DNA of 38,087 nucleotides from Lachnospiraceae bacterium UBA3645 (lineage in GTDB: Bacteria > Bacillota > Clostridia > Lachnospirales > Lachnospiraceae): NCBI GenBank assembly GCA_002373555.1, contig DFKM01000209.1, positions 1 to 38,087 of the forward strand. The letters run 5' to 3'. This document shows, one piece after another, positions 7,124 to 14,651 of this stretch. Positions within the stretch are counted from its first letter, which is position 1, and each line of letters begins with the position of its first letter. The notes under the pieces were generated by a model. That model did not search any database, was not told the DNA's origin, and saw only the letters and a list, made by a program, of their open reading frames with translations. A program made the translations under genes and the position numbers.

Positions 7124-7744
7124 GTGAATCCGAAACCCATAGGAAAAAGAAAGCAGCAGGCAAGAGAGACGCGCAGAAAAATTGTAAACTGTGCGCTGCG
7201 TCTGTTTAACGAACATGGTTTTGAAAATGTTTCCATAGAGATGATCTCGGAGAATGCGGGTGTCTCTGTAGGAGCCATTTATCATCACTTTAAATCCAAG
7301 GAAGAAATTGCCGCCCAGTCATTGGTTGTGCTGGATGAAGATTATGAGATTTTCCTGAATGACCTGTTGACAGATCCTAAATACAGTACACTGTCCGCTT
7401 TTGACAAGCTGAAAGAGTTTTATATCTTTGTGCAGGTAAAATCCTCTGAACTGGACTCCGTAAATTTCGCGTACAGCTATGACCTGAAGAACCGGCAGGC
7501 TTCGATTCTCCTGGTCTCTGAAGAACGTACATTGTACCGCGGCTGGAAGAAGCTGATCGACATGTGCCGGGAAGAGGGAAGTATATCACCGGAACTGACC
7601 GACGAGGAACTGATCCGGCTGCTTACCTATATTTCCAGAGGTCTGCTGGTAGACTGGCTGTTAAAGGAAGGAAAGCAGGATATGAAGGAGCAGTCGAGGC
7701 TGGTGGCAGATCATCTGCTGGAAGGACTGCGGAGCCGGAAATAG
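7124..7744 (+). CDS. TetR/AcrR-family transcriptional regulator
   Basis: A 206-residue protein with an N-terminal TetR DNA-binding domain: RRKIVNCALRLFNEHGFENVSIEMISENAGVS, then VGAIYHHFKSKEEI as the recognition helix region. The start is GTG at 7124 behind GATGGGGG, with no better ATG nearby. A TATAAT box at 7082-7087 suggests its own weaker promoter, but the -35 is poor. The C-terminal half is the usual variable ligand-binding domain. It is the best candidate to repress the symporter/amidohydrolase promoter through the dyad at 4230-4265. The toxin-antitoxin cassette follows immediately. Confidence 0.85.
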   Translation: MNPKPIGKRKQQARETRRKIVNCALRLFNEHGFENVSIEMISENAGVSVGAIYHHFKSKEEIAAQSLVVLDEDYEIFLNDLLTDPKYSTLSAFDKLKEFYIFVQVKSSELDSVNFAYSYDLKNRQASILLVSEERTLYRGWKKLIDMCREEGSISPELTDEELIRLLTYISRGLLVDWLLKEGKQDMKEQSRLVADHLLEGLRSRK

Positions 7745-7747
7745 GAA

Positions 7748-7776
7748 TTGAATTCTGCAGACGATTGATTTATAAT
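7748..7776 (+). promoter_or_regulatory. Promoter of antitoxin-type RNA, copy 2
   Basis: TTGAAT (7748-7753), 17-base spacer, TATAAT (7771-7776). The -35 and spacer differ from copy 1 while the -10 and everything after it match, so each cassette has an independent -35. Confidence 0.7.
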
Positions 7777-7782
7777 GTCCTT

Positions 7783-7872
7783 AACGGGACAGCCGGAAGG
7801 GTGGCGGATTCACCCGACCCGGCGAAATCTGAAGCAAAAGCCGTCGACCTTGCTGGGGTGGGACGGCTTTTT
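7783..7872 (+). ncRNA. Probable RNA antitoxin, copy 2
   Basis: Counterpart of the copy 1 RNA: begins at GTCCTTAACGGGACAGCCGG and ends at the terminator at 7872. Its first loop differs from copy 1 (GGCGGATTCACCC in place of GGTGTGGACACCC), which could make the two antitoxins specific for their own partners. No coding frame with a ribosome site was found. Confidence 0.5.
7836..7872. terminator. Bidirectional terminator shared by toxin mRNA and antitoxin RNA, copy 2
   Basis: AAAAGCCGTC (7836-7845) pairs with GACGGCTTTT (7862-7871); a further T follows. It lies two bases past the toxin stop and serves both strands as in copy 1. Confidence 0.8.
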
Positions 7873-7874
7873 GC

Positions 7875-7955
7875 TTACTTACGTGTTATTTTGACAATCT
7901 CAATGACTACTATACAGAATGTAAGCAGCACCATGATGATCTCATAATCGCTCAT
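7875..7955 (-). CDS. Small holin-like type I toxin, copy 2 (26 aa)
   Basis: The minus-strand ATG at 7955 follows GGAGGTGG and opens 26 codons to TAA at 7875. The peptide begins MSDYEIIMVLLTF as in copy 1 and ends EIVKITRK. Compared with copy 1 there are two synonymous changes (TAC/TAT, GTT/GTG) and three conservative replacements (D/E, I/V, V/I), as expected for a selected hydrophobic peptide. Its role is inferred as for copy 1. The eutV promoter begins about 160 bases upstream of this gene on the other strand. Confidence 0.75.
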   Translation of the reverse strand: MSDYEIIMVLLTFCIVVIEIVKITRK

Positions 7956-8019
7956 AAGGCACCACCTCCGTACGGGCCGGACCTGGTGCAGCGCGTCCTC
8001 CGGCTGCCCGGCTAAGGAC

Positions 8020-8077
8020 ACTATAAAGAAAAACAGCACTTCTTCCGGCGGCTGTGTTCCGGATTCCGAAGTGCTGT
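8020..8077 (-). promoter_or_regulatory. Toxin promoter and upstream hairpin, copy 2
   Basis: A minus-strand TATAGT (8025-8020) precedes GTCCTTAGCCGGGC. The hairpin AACAGCACTTC (8032-8042)/GAAGTGCTGT (8068-8077) covers the -35 region and, on the plus strand, precedes GTATTTT. Confidence 0.5.
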
Positions 8078-8114
8078 ATTTGTATTTTAGGGCAGCGTGT
8101 TCGGAATGTCAATG

Positions 8115-8143
8115 TTGAAATATCCACGGTCGAAAAGTATACT
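8115..8143 (+). promoter_or_regulatory. Promoter of eutVW
   Basis: TTGAAA (8115-8120), 17 bases, TATACT (8138-8143). The leader to the eutV start is short (about 27 bases) and shows no hairpin, so regulator synthesis is probably constitutive at a low level. Confidence 0.7.
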
Positions 8144-8176
8144 GTTCATAACACCACATTCCTTTCGGAGGCTTCC

Positions 8177-8893
8177 ATGGGCTATTCAGCACTGATCATT
8201 GACGACGAACCGATCATCCGTATGGATCTGGCGGACCAGCTTGCGTCCGCTGGTTTTTCCGTGCTCGGCGAAGCCGGCGACGGTTACGATGCCGTCGATC
8301 TGGCCAGGCGCTATCATCCGGATGTAGTCCTCATGGACATCAACATGCCGATGTTCGACGGACTGACGGCCGCAGGGCAGATCATGGAAGAGCATCTGGC
8401 AAAGACGGTCATCATGATCACCTCCTTCTGTGATGATGAATTTGTCGCGAAGGCCAGCCGGATCGGTGTAGGCGGCTATCTCGTCAAACCGATCCGCAGC
8501 GAAAATCTGCTGCCTGCGATCGAGATCGCGATCGGGCAGAGCAGACGTTTCGAGGAAGCCAGAAAACGGGAAGAGGAAGCGCTGAAAAAAATCGAGGATC
8601 AGAAGATCATCGGGAGAGCGAAAGCCATCCTCGCGGCCCGGAACGGTATCAGCGAGAAGGAAGCGCTGTCGGTCCTGCAGCGGGAGAGCATGGGCAAGAG
8701 AGTTCCCCTGGTAGCTTATGCGGGGCGGATCGTGGAGCTCTATTCCCGGGACGGCAAGATCCTGAAGGCAAAACGGATGCTGATGGAAAAAAATGATCTG
8801 TCCGACAGAGCGGCCTACAGGCGTCTGAAGAGCATGGCCGAAACGGTAGGCTGCACGACCGGCGAAATGGCCGTTAAGATCCTGGGAGAGTGA
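8177..8893 (+). CDS. eutV: EutV-type response regulator with tandem ANTAR-like RNA-binding modules
   Basis: A 238-residue protein starting at ATG 8177 behind TCGGAGG. Residues 1-120 are a receiver domain with acidic pair D9-D10, phospho-acceptor D54 (VVLMDINMP) and K104 (LVKPI). A helical linker follows, then an ANTAR-like module at ~141-190 (IIGRAKAILAARNGISEKEA) and a second at ~193-236 (ILKAKRMLMEKNDLSDRAAY). ANTAR regulators bind paired hexaloop hairpins in nascent mRNA and prevent termination. EutV does this for ethanolamine genes when phosphorylated by EutW. Known EutV proteins are about 190 residues with one ANTAR, so the second module is unusual. Its partner eutW follows after nine bases, and a candidate target hairpin pair lies before eutA. 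Confidence 0.85.
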   Translation: MGYSALIIDDEPIIRMDLADQLASAGFSVLGEAGDGYDAVDLARRYHPDVVLMDINMPMFDGLTAAGQIMEEHLAKTVIMITSFCDDEFVAKASRIGVGGYLVKPIRSENLLPAIEIAIGQSRRFEEARKREEEALKKIEDQKIIGRAKAILAARNGISEKEALSVLQRESMGKRVPLVAYAGRIVELYSRDGKILKAKRMLMEKNDLSDRAAYRRLKSMAETVGCTTGEMAVKILGE

Positions 8894-8902
8894 GGTGCGG
8901 AT

Positions 8903-10012
8903 ATGCAGGAAAATGTGATCTCCCTCTGCTCTCAGTACACGGATCTTCCGGCAGAGGACCAGACCTTTATAAAGAATTTTGCGGCCGGACTGCCCGCGAT
9001 CGCCGAGATCAGCGGTGCGGATATTTTCCTGGACTGTCTGTGCAGGGACGGAAATAGCGCTGTGGTAGTCGCGGAAGCAAGACGCACGGACGGACATTCG
9101 CTGTATCAGGAGGATGTCGTCGGCAAGCTGGCCTTCCCGGATAATGAGCCCGGCGTATTCCGTACATTTCAGACAGGAAAGGCGTGCAGAGAACTGCGTG
9201 CCGTGACGCAGGAAAATGTGCCGGTCCAGCAGAACGCAGCGCCGCTTCTCAATGAAAACGGACAGCTGGTGGCCGTATTGATCCGGGAGAGGAATATCCG
9301 GGAGCAGCTGGCCCGGAACCGGAAATATGAAGAAGTGACGCAGACGAACCGGCGCCTTGCGGAGACGCTCGCAAGCATGGAGGAGCAGCCGTCCGCGGAT
9401 ATTTCCGAAAGTCAGTATATGGCTGTGCAGCTGCGGGAAATGAACCACCGGATCAAGAACAATCTGCAGATGCTCTCCAGCATGATGAGCATGGAAGCCA
9501 GACGCTGTGCAGATGCCAAAGCAGAGACCATTCTCAGTAAAAACGTGGCAAGAATATTGACGGTCGCCTCATTTCATGATATGTTAAGTACACTAGGGGA
9601 AGGCTCCGATGTAGCTGTCAGACCTCTCCTTGAAAAGGTCATAGAATGTGTGCGCACCTGTATTCCGGAAGACGGATGCCGGATCGGATTTTCTGTTTCC
9701 GGTGATGATCTGATCATTCGTTCCACGCAGGCCAGTCCGCTGATGATGGCAGTAAATGAGCTGCTGACAAACAGCGTACGGCATGCCTTTCCCGGCAGGG
9801 AGACGGGCAGCATTGAGATCCGGATGTTAAACAATCCGCCGTACCGCAGCATCATTCTGACGGATGACGGCGTTGGTTTTGCGGCGGAAGCAAAGAATCA
9901 GCGCTCGATCGGACTCAGTATTGTCGATGCTACGGTCAGAGACAAGCTGAAAGGCGTCTTCAGCATCAGTTCCGGTCTGTACGGCGGTGTCAGCGCGCGC
10001 ATTGATTTCTGA
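8903..10012 (+). CDS. eutW: EutW-type sensor histidine kinase
   Basis: A 369-residue soluble kinase starting at ATG 8903. Residues ~1-135 resemble the H_kinase_N/GAF-like sensor domain of the PdtaS/EutW group. A coiled segment follows, then a HisKA_2-type phospho-acceptor box REMNHRIKNNLQM with H182. The ATPase domain has an N box (AVNELLTNSVRHAF) and G1 box (DDGVGF), with a last motif SIGLSIVD. No membrane helix is present, consistent with sensing ethanolamine in the cytoplasm. It should autophosphorylate and pass phosphate to EutV D54. Translation is tightly linked to eutV. Confidence 0.85.
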   Translation: MQENVISLCSQYTDLPAEDQTFIKNFAAGLPAIAEISGADIFLDCLCRDGNSAVVVAEARRTDGHSLYQEDVVGKLAFPDNEPGVFRTFQTGKACRELRAVTQENVPVQQNAAPLLNENGQLVAVLIRERNIREQLARNRKYEEVTQTNRRLAETLASMEEQPSADISESQYMAVQLREMNHRIKNNLQMLSSMMSMEARRCADAKAETILSKNVARILTVASFHDMLSTLGEGSDVAVRPLLEKVIECVRTCIPEDGCRIGFSVSGDDLIIRSTQASPLMMAVNELLTNSVRHAFPGRETGSIEIRMLNNPPYRSIILTDDGVGFAAEAKNQRSIGLSIVDATVRDKLKGVFSISSGLYGGVSARIDF

Positions 10013-10035
10013 CTTTCAGATTGAATAGTATTCAG

Positions 10036-10110
10036 TGCCACAACAGAGTGGCAGTGGTCGGCAAAGGAGCCTGATTGAAGCAGAGAATGCTGCTTCGGTC
10101 GGGTTTTGTT
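10036..10110 (+). promoter_or_regulatory. eutA leader: two hexaloop hairpins with terminator (probable EutV antitermination site)
   Basis: Hairpin 1 is TGCCAC-AACAGA-GTGGCA (10036-10053). Hairpin 2 is GAAGCAG-AGAATG-CTGCTTC (10077-10096). Hairpin 2 is also the top of a longer 14-bp stem (10070-10103, with three G.U pairs) followed by TTTTGTT, an intrinsic terminator. Two neighbouring stems with six-base loops starting in A, the second overlapping a terminator, are what ANTAR regulators recognise in eut leaders. The usual G at loop position 4 is absent from both. This is the only such pair seen in the window. Confidence 0.6.
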
Positions 10111-10172
10111 ACTTCTGCGGAGCCTCTGAACGGACCGCAGCCGGAAGTTTCATCTATAGACCGGGAGAAATT

Positions 10173-11591
10173 ATGGAAATACTGAGCGTCGGCATTGATA
10201 TAGGGACCACCACCACCCAGCTGGTGGCGAGCCGTCTTGTGATCGAGAACAAGGCGTCCGCTTTCACTGTCCCGCGCATCCATATCGTCAGCAAGGAGAT
10301 CATTTACCGAAGCAAAGTCTATTTCACACCGTTCTTAAATGAAGTGGATATCGACGGCGACGGCGTCTACCGGATCCTGCAGGCTGAATACGAAGCCGCG
10401 GGGCTGACGCCGGACAGTGTTGCGACCGGCGCCGTGATCATTACCGGGGAGGCCGCGAGAAAACAGAACGCGGAAATGATCCTGATGCGGCTTTCCTCTC
10501 TGGCCGGCCAGTTCGTGGTATCCACCGCAGGACCGGATCTGGAATCGATCATCGCGGGAAAAGGTTCCGGTGCCTGTGGGTATTCAAAAGAACATAAATG
10601 CACAGCCGTGAATGCGGATATCGGCGGCGGAACGACCAATATTGCGGTCTACGAAAACGGAGAGACGGTCTCCTGCACCTGCATCGATATCGGCGGGCGG
10701 CAGGTCAGGGTCGAGCAGGGGAAGATCACCTACATCAGTCCTTCGGCAAAACGGATCGCAGAGGATATGCAGATGGATCTGAAACTCGGGCAGGCTGCCG
10801 ATCCCGGGAAGCTCTCCCGGCTGACGGACCGCATGGCGGAGCTGATCTTCCTGCAGATGTTCGCGCCGGAAGCGGATCCGCTGCTGGAAGTGGTGAAGAC
10901 AAAGAGCGCCGGCGCGATTACCGTTCCGGGAAGGGATGCAGCGGTTTTCCTGTCCGGCGGCGTGGCGGCCTGCGTGTTCGGAAACCAGGAAGAGGATTTC
11001 CCGTTCGGGGATATCGGCGTGCTGCTCGGCCGATCGATCCGGAAGAACCACTGGTTCGCGGAATCGAAGATCGAACACTCGGCGGAAATGATCCGGGCAA
11101 CGGTCGTCGGCGCAGGAGTGCATCTGGTATCGATCAGCGGTTCCACGATCACCTATTCGCCGGATCTTCTCCCGCTGAAGAACGTGCCGGTCCTGAAACT
11201 GACGGATGAGGAGGTCGCACGCTGGAGAAGCGGGGATGACGGTTATATCGCGGACCGTCTCCGGTGGTTCTCCCAGGCGACGGACGACCCGGTCCTGGCG
11301 CTCGGCTGGAACGGATGGAAGTCTCCGACATTTAAGGAAATAAAGGAAATGGCGGAGCGTGTAAGAAATGTATATGATACCCCGGATCTTCGGAAGCTTC
11401 CGATCATCCTCATTATCGAGGAAGACATGGCAAAATCGCTCGGGCAGTCGATCCGGATCCTGCTTCCCGAACGGAAGCTGATCTGCATCGACAGCATAGG
11501 GATCCGCGAAGGAGATTACGTGGATCTGGGAAGCCCGATCATGAACGGGGTGGCAATACCTGTAGTAGTAAAAACTTTGGTTATGGGATGA
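10173..11591 (+). CDS. eutA: EutA, ethanolamine ammonia-lyase reactivating ATPase
   Basis: A 472-residue protein of the actin/Hsp70 ATPase fold. It starts at ATG 10173, where the phosphate-1 motif SVGIDIGTTTTQLV follows immediately; the frame is open further upstream but only through the leader hairpins. A second phosphate motif is NADIGGGTTNIAVY, and GAVIITGEAARKQNA is typical of EutA. It uses ATP to release damaged cobalamin from EutBC so that fresh adenosylcobalamin can bind. It heads the enzymatic part of the operon directly after the antitermination leader, and eutB follows after a 72-base spacer with a small hairpin (TTCACAGA/TCTGTGAA). Confidence 0.92.
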   Translation: MEILSVGIDIGTTTTQLVASRLVIENKASAFTVPRIHIVSKEIIYRSKVYFTPFLNEVDIDGDGVYRILQAEYEAAGLTPDSVATGAVIITGEAARKQNAEMILMRLSSLAGQFVVSTAGPDLESIIAGKGSGACGYSKEHKCTAVNADIGGGTTNIAVYENGETVSCTCIDIGGRQVRVEQGKITYISPSAKRIAEDMQMDLKLGQAADPGKLSRLTDRMAELIFLQMFAPEADPLLEVVKTKSAGAITVPGRDAAVFLSGGVAACVFGNQEEDFPFGDIGVLLGRSIRKNHWFAESKIEHSAEMIRATVVGAGVHLVSISGSTITYSPDLLPLKNVPVLKLTDEEVARWRSGDDGYIADRLRWFSQATDDPVLALGWNGWKSPTFKEIKEMAERVRNVYDTPDLRKLPIILIIEEDMAKSLGQSIRILLPERKLICIDSIGIREGDYVDLGSPIMNGVAIPVVVKTLVMG

Positions 11592-11663
11592 ATAAAAGCT
11601 GCTTTTCACAGATGGTCCGCAGATGGATGTTTCTGTGAATCGTGACGGTGAAGGAGAAAGAGT

Positions 11664-13037
11664 ATGCGGCTCAAGACAAAACTGGCCGGGGAAATCCATC
11701 GCTTCCGGGATCTGAAGGATGTGATGAACAAGGCCAACGAGGAAAAATCCGGCGACATCCTGGCCGGCATCGCGGCGGAAAGCGCGCTCCAGCGGATCGC
11801 CGCAAAGGAAGTCCTTTCGAATGTTCTTCTGAGTGATCTGTACAACAATCCGGCAGTCCCTTATGAGGAGGATGAGGTCACAAGACTGAACATCGACGGG
11901 CTGAACATGACTATCTACAATCAGATCAAAAACTGGACGGTCGCCGAACTCCGGGAATGGATCCTTTCCTATGAAACATCGGAGGAGGATATCAAGCGCG
12001 TGAGCCGGGGACTGACGGCGGAAATGGTCGCGGCTGTCTGCAAGATCATGAGCAATCTGGATCTGATCTATGCATGCAACAAGATCCGCATTTCCGCGCA
12101 CTGCAATACCACGATCGGACTTCGGGGAACGCTGTCCACGAGACTGCAGCCGAACCATCCGACCGATAATGTGGAAGGCATCATTGCTTCCGCACTGGAG
12201 GGCCTCTCCTACGGCGTCGGTGATGCGCTGATCGGCCTGAATCCGGTCAATGATACGGCGGACAACATCGCGCGCTGCATGGATGCGCTGTCGGAGCTGA
12301 AATACAAATATGAGATCCCCACGCAGACCTGCGTGCTCGGTCATATCACATCCCAGATCGAAGCGGTGAACAAGGGCGCGGCGACGGACTGCATCTTCCA
12401 GAGTATTGCCGGATCCCAGAAGGGAAATGAAGCCTTCGGCTTTAATACGGAGATCGTCATGGAAGGCTGGGATCTGATGAAGAAGGTCGGCCACGGCACC
12501 GGCCCGAACGTGATGTATTTCGAGACCGGACAGGGGTCCGAACTTTCTTCCGACGCGAACTACGGCGCGGACCAGGTGACGATGGAAGCCAGATGCTACG
12601 GCTATGCCAGGAACTTCCAGCCGTTCATGGTCAATACCGTCGTCGGCTTCATCGGCCCGGAATACCTCTACGACAGCCGCCAGGTCATCCGCGCCGGTCT
12701 GGAGGATCATTTCATGGGGAAGCTGACCGGCATTCCCATGGGCTGCGACTGCTGCTACACGAACCATATGATGGCCGATCAGAATGATATTGAGAACCTG
12801 ACCACGCTGCTGTCGGCCGCCGGCTGCAACTACGTGATCGGCATTCCGGCCAGCGACGACGTCATGCTGAACTACCAGACGAATTCCTATCACGATGCGA
12901 ATGCTGTCCGCGAGGTACTGAACCTGCGGCCCATCCGCGAATTCGAGATCTGGTGCGAGAAGATGGGGATCATGGAGAACGGACGCCTGACCAAATATGC
13001 CGGAGATCCGACGATCTTTATGGGAAGGGGGAAGTGA
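11664..13037 (+). CDS. eutB: EutB, ethanolamine ammonia-lyase large subunit
   Basis: A 457-residue protein (family about 453) starting at ATG 11664 behind GAAGGAG. Highly conserved EutB segments are visible: RISAHCNTTIGLRGTLSTRL, QPNHPTDN, EGLSYGVGDALIGLNPVND and CYTNHMMADQND. The protein forms the active-site barrel that converts ethanolamine to acetaldehyde and ammonia with adenosylcobalamin. It overlaps eutC at its stop codon (ATGA type), so the two subunits are translationally coupled. Confidence 0.96.
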   Translation: MRLKTKLAGEIHRFRDLKDVMNKANEEKSGDILAGIAAESALQRIAAKEVLSNVLLSDLYNNPAVPYEEDEVTRLNIDGLNMTIYNQIKNWTVAELREWILSYETSEEDIKRVSRGLTAEMVAAVCKIMSNLDLIYACNKIRISAHCNTTIGLRGTLSTRLQPNHPTDNVEGIIASALEGLSYGVGDALIGLNPVNDTADNIARCMDALSELKYKYEIPTQTCVLGHITSQIEAVNKGAATDCIFQSIAGSQKGNEAFGFNTEIVMEGWDLMKKVGHGTGPNVMYFETGQGSELSSDANYGADQVTMEARCYGYARNFQPFMVNTVVGFIGPEYLYDSRQVIRAGLEDHFMGKLTGIPMGCDCCYTNHMMADQNDIENLTTLLSAAGCNYVIGIPASDDVMLNYQTNSYHDANAVREVLNLRPIREFEIWCEKMGIMENGRLTKYAGDPTIFMGRGK

Positions 13038-13960
13038 TGATGGATCAGAACCAGCTGGAAGCCTTGATCCGCGAGGTGGTCGCGGAGGTCATGGGCACGA
13101 AAACGGGCGCTGCACCCGCCGGTCTCGTGCAGGATGCGGCAAATGCGGTGCAGAAAGCCGCCGCGCAGACACAGACCGTGATCGACGATATTCCGGATGA
13201 TGAACTCGTTGATATCTGCAGCCATGAGATCCGTCAGCGGATCCTGATCGCGCATCCGATGGATACCGAGATGATGGACCGGATGCGCCAGATGACAAAT
13301 GCGAGAATCGGCGCCGGACGCGCCGGCTCGAGACTGAATACGGTCACGATGCTGACGCTGCGCGCGAATCATGCACAGGCAAGAGACTCGGTATTCAGCG
13401 AGGTCGACCAGGCGCTTCTGGATGAAATGAACCTCTTTACCGTAAAGACGCGCTGTACCGATAAAAACAATTATCTGACCAGACCGGATATGGGCCGCCG
13501 GCTGAATGACGAGGGAAGGGCCCTGCTGGAGCAGAAATGTAAGAAGCACGTGCAGGCGCAGGTCTATGTGAGCGACGGTCTGAGCTCGAAGGCGGTGGAA
13601 GCCAATGTCAGAGATATTCTTCCCGCCATCATGAGCGGCCTTGAGAGCTTCGGGATCAGCACGGGCACGCCGTTCTTCGTGGAATATGGACGTGTCGGCG
13701 TCATGGATGAGATCAGCGAGCTGCTGGACGCGGAAGTCACCTGCGTGCTGCTCGGGGAACGCCCCGGTCTTTCCACGGCGGAGAGCATGAGCGCGTATCT
13801 GGCCTACCGGGCGACGATCGGCATGCCGGAATCCCGCCGGACCGTCGTCAGCAACATTCACAAGGACGGCATCAACTCGGTCGAGGCCGGCGCGTATGTC
13901 GCCGAGATCATCCGCATCATGCTGGAGAAGAAAGCCAGCGGCGTAGACCTCAGTCTGTAA
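13037..13960 (+). CDS. eutC: EutC, ethanolamine ammonia-lyase small subunit
   Basis: A 307-residue protein starting at ATG 13037, which overlaps the eutB stop; the neighbouring ATG at 13040 is also possible. The core GAGRAGSRLNT, LTLRANHAQARDSV and LLGERPGLSTAESMSAYLAY segments are those of EutC, which helps bind cobalamin in the EutBC complex. The first ~20 residues (NQLEALIREVVAEVMG) form an amphipathic helix followed by an Ala-rich linker, the usual N-terminal signal that targets EutBC into the microcompartment. Confidence 0.95.
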   Translation: MMDQNQLEALIREVVAEVMGTKTGAAPAGLVQDAANAVQKAAAQTQTVIDDIPDDELVDICSHEIRQRILIAHPMDTEMMDRMRQMTNARIGAGRAGSRLNTVTMLTLRANHAQARDSVFSEVDQALLDEMNLFTVKTRCTDKNNYLTRPDMGRRLNDEGRALLEQKCKKHVQAQVYVSDGLSSKAVEANVRDILPAIMSGLESFGISTGTPFFVEYGRVGVMDEISELLDAEVTCVLLGERPGLSTAESMSAYLAYRATIGMPESRRTVVSNIHKDGINSVEAGAYVAEIIRIMLEKKASGVDLSL

Positions 13961-13972
13961 GGGAGGTGGAAT

Positions 13973-14629
13973 ATGAGAGGAGATCCGGTACGGGCGACCG
14001 TACTGAATATGAAGATCCTGCCGAACGCCGATCCCGCCATGCTCGCCAGGCTGGAGGTGCCGGAAGGGCACGTGGCGCTCGGTCTGATCACGACAGATAT
14101 CGATGATGTTTCCTACGCGGCGCTGGATGAAGCGACGAAGAAAGCGGATGTGCAGGTGGCTTATGCAAGATCCATGTACGCCGGATCCGCGAATGCGAAT
14201 ACGAAATTCGCGGGAGAATTCATCGGGATCCTGTCCGGACCGAGTCCGAGCGATGTGCGGAGCGGGCTCAATGCGATGGTCGAATATATTGAAAACGACA
14301 GCTGTTTCTACAGCGCAAATGACGACGATTCCGTTGTCTACTTCAATCAGACGATCTCGCGCACCGGCAGCTATCTGTCGAAGATGGCGGAGGTCCCGGA
14401 GGGCACGGCGATGGCTTATCTGATCGCACCGCCCCTGGAAGCCATGTATGCGATGGATTTTGCGCTGAAGGCCGCGGATGTGGAAATGAAAGTGTTTTAC
14501 GGACCGCCCACGGAGACGAACTTCGCGGGAGGGCTTCTTGTAGGAGAGCAGTCCGCGTGCCGGGCTGCATGCATAGCTTTCGCGGAAGCGGTGGAATACG
14601 CCGCCGCAAATCCGCAGGTACTAACGTGA
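13973..14629 (+). CDS. eutL: EutL, tandem-BMC-domain shell protein
   Basis: A 218-residue protein (family about 219) starting at ATG 13973 behind GGGAGGTGG. It shows the EutL features ILPNADPAMLARLEVPEGH, MYAGSANANTKFAGEF and CFYSANDDD, then a second half with YLIAPPLEAMYAMD and FYGPPTETNFAGG. EutL is a pseudo-hexameric trimer in the shell facets with a gated pore. It lies between the lyase and aldehyde dehydrogenase genes. Confidence 0.94.
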   Translation: MRGDPVRATVLNMKILPNADPAMLARLEVPEGHVALGLITTDIDDVSYAALDEATKKADVQVAYARSMYAGSANANTKFAGEFIGILSGPSPSDVRSGLNAMVEYIENDSCFYSANDDDSVVYFNQTISRTGSYLSKMAEVPEGTAMAYLIAPPLEAMYAMDFALKAADVEMKVFYGPPTETNFAGGLLVGEQSACRAACIAFAEAVEYAAANPQVLT

Positions 14630-14651
14630 AAGAATCGAGGTGAACATGAAC

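Larger units (their letters stand above)
7771..8093. repeat. Long direct repeat: toxin-antitoxin cassette, copy 2
   Basis: Second copy of the cassette at 648-973, same orientation. The two copies bracket about 6.8 kb containing the surface protein, the DUF4325 protein and the symporter/amidohydrolase/TetR cluster. Confidence 0.85.

Noticed and set aside
10035-10172. Upstream extension of eutA
   Set aside because: The extension is encoded by the leader hairpins and terminator; the EutA fold starts right at ATG 10173.
10584-12893. Very long open frame on the minus strand across eutA and eutB
   Set aside because: It is fully antisense to two certain genes, has no ribosome site or recognisable domain, and is a by-product of their codon use.
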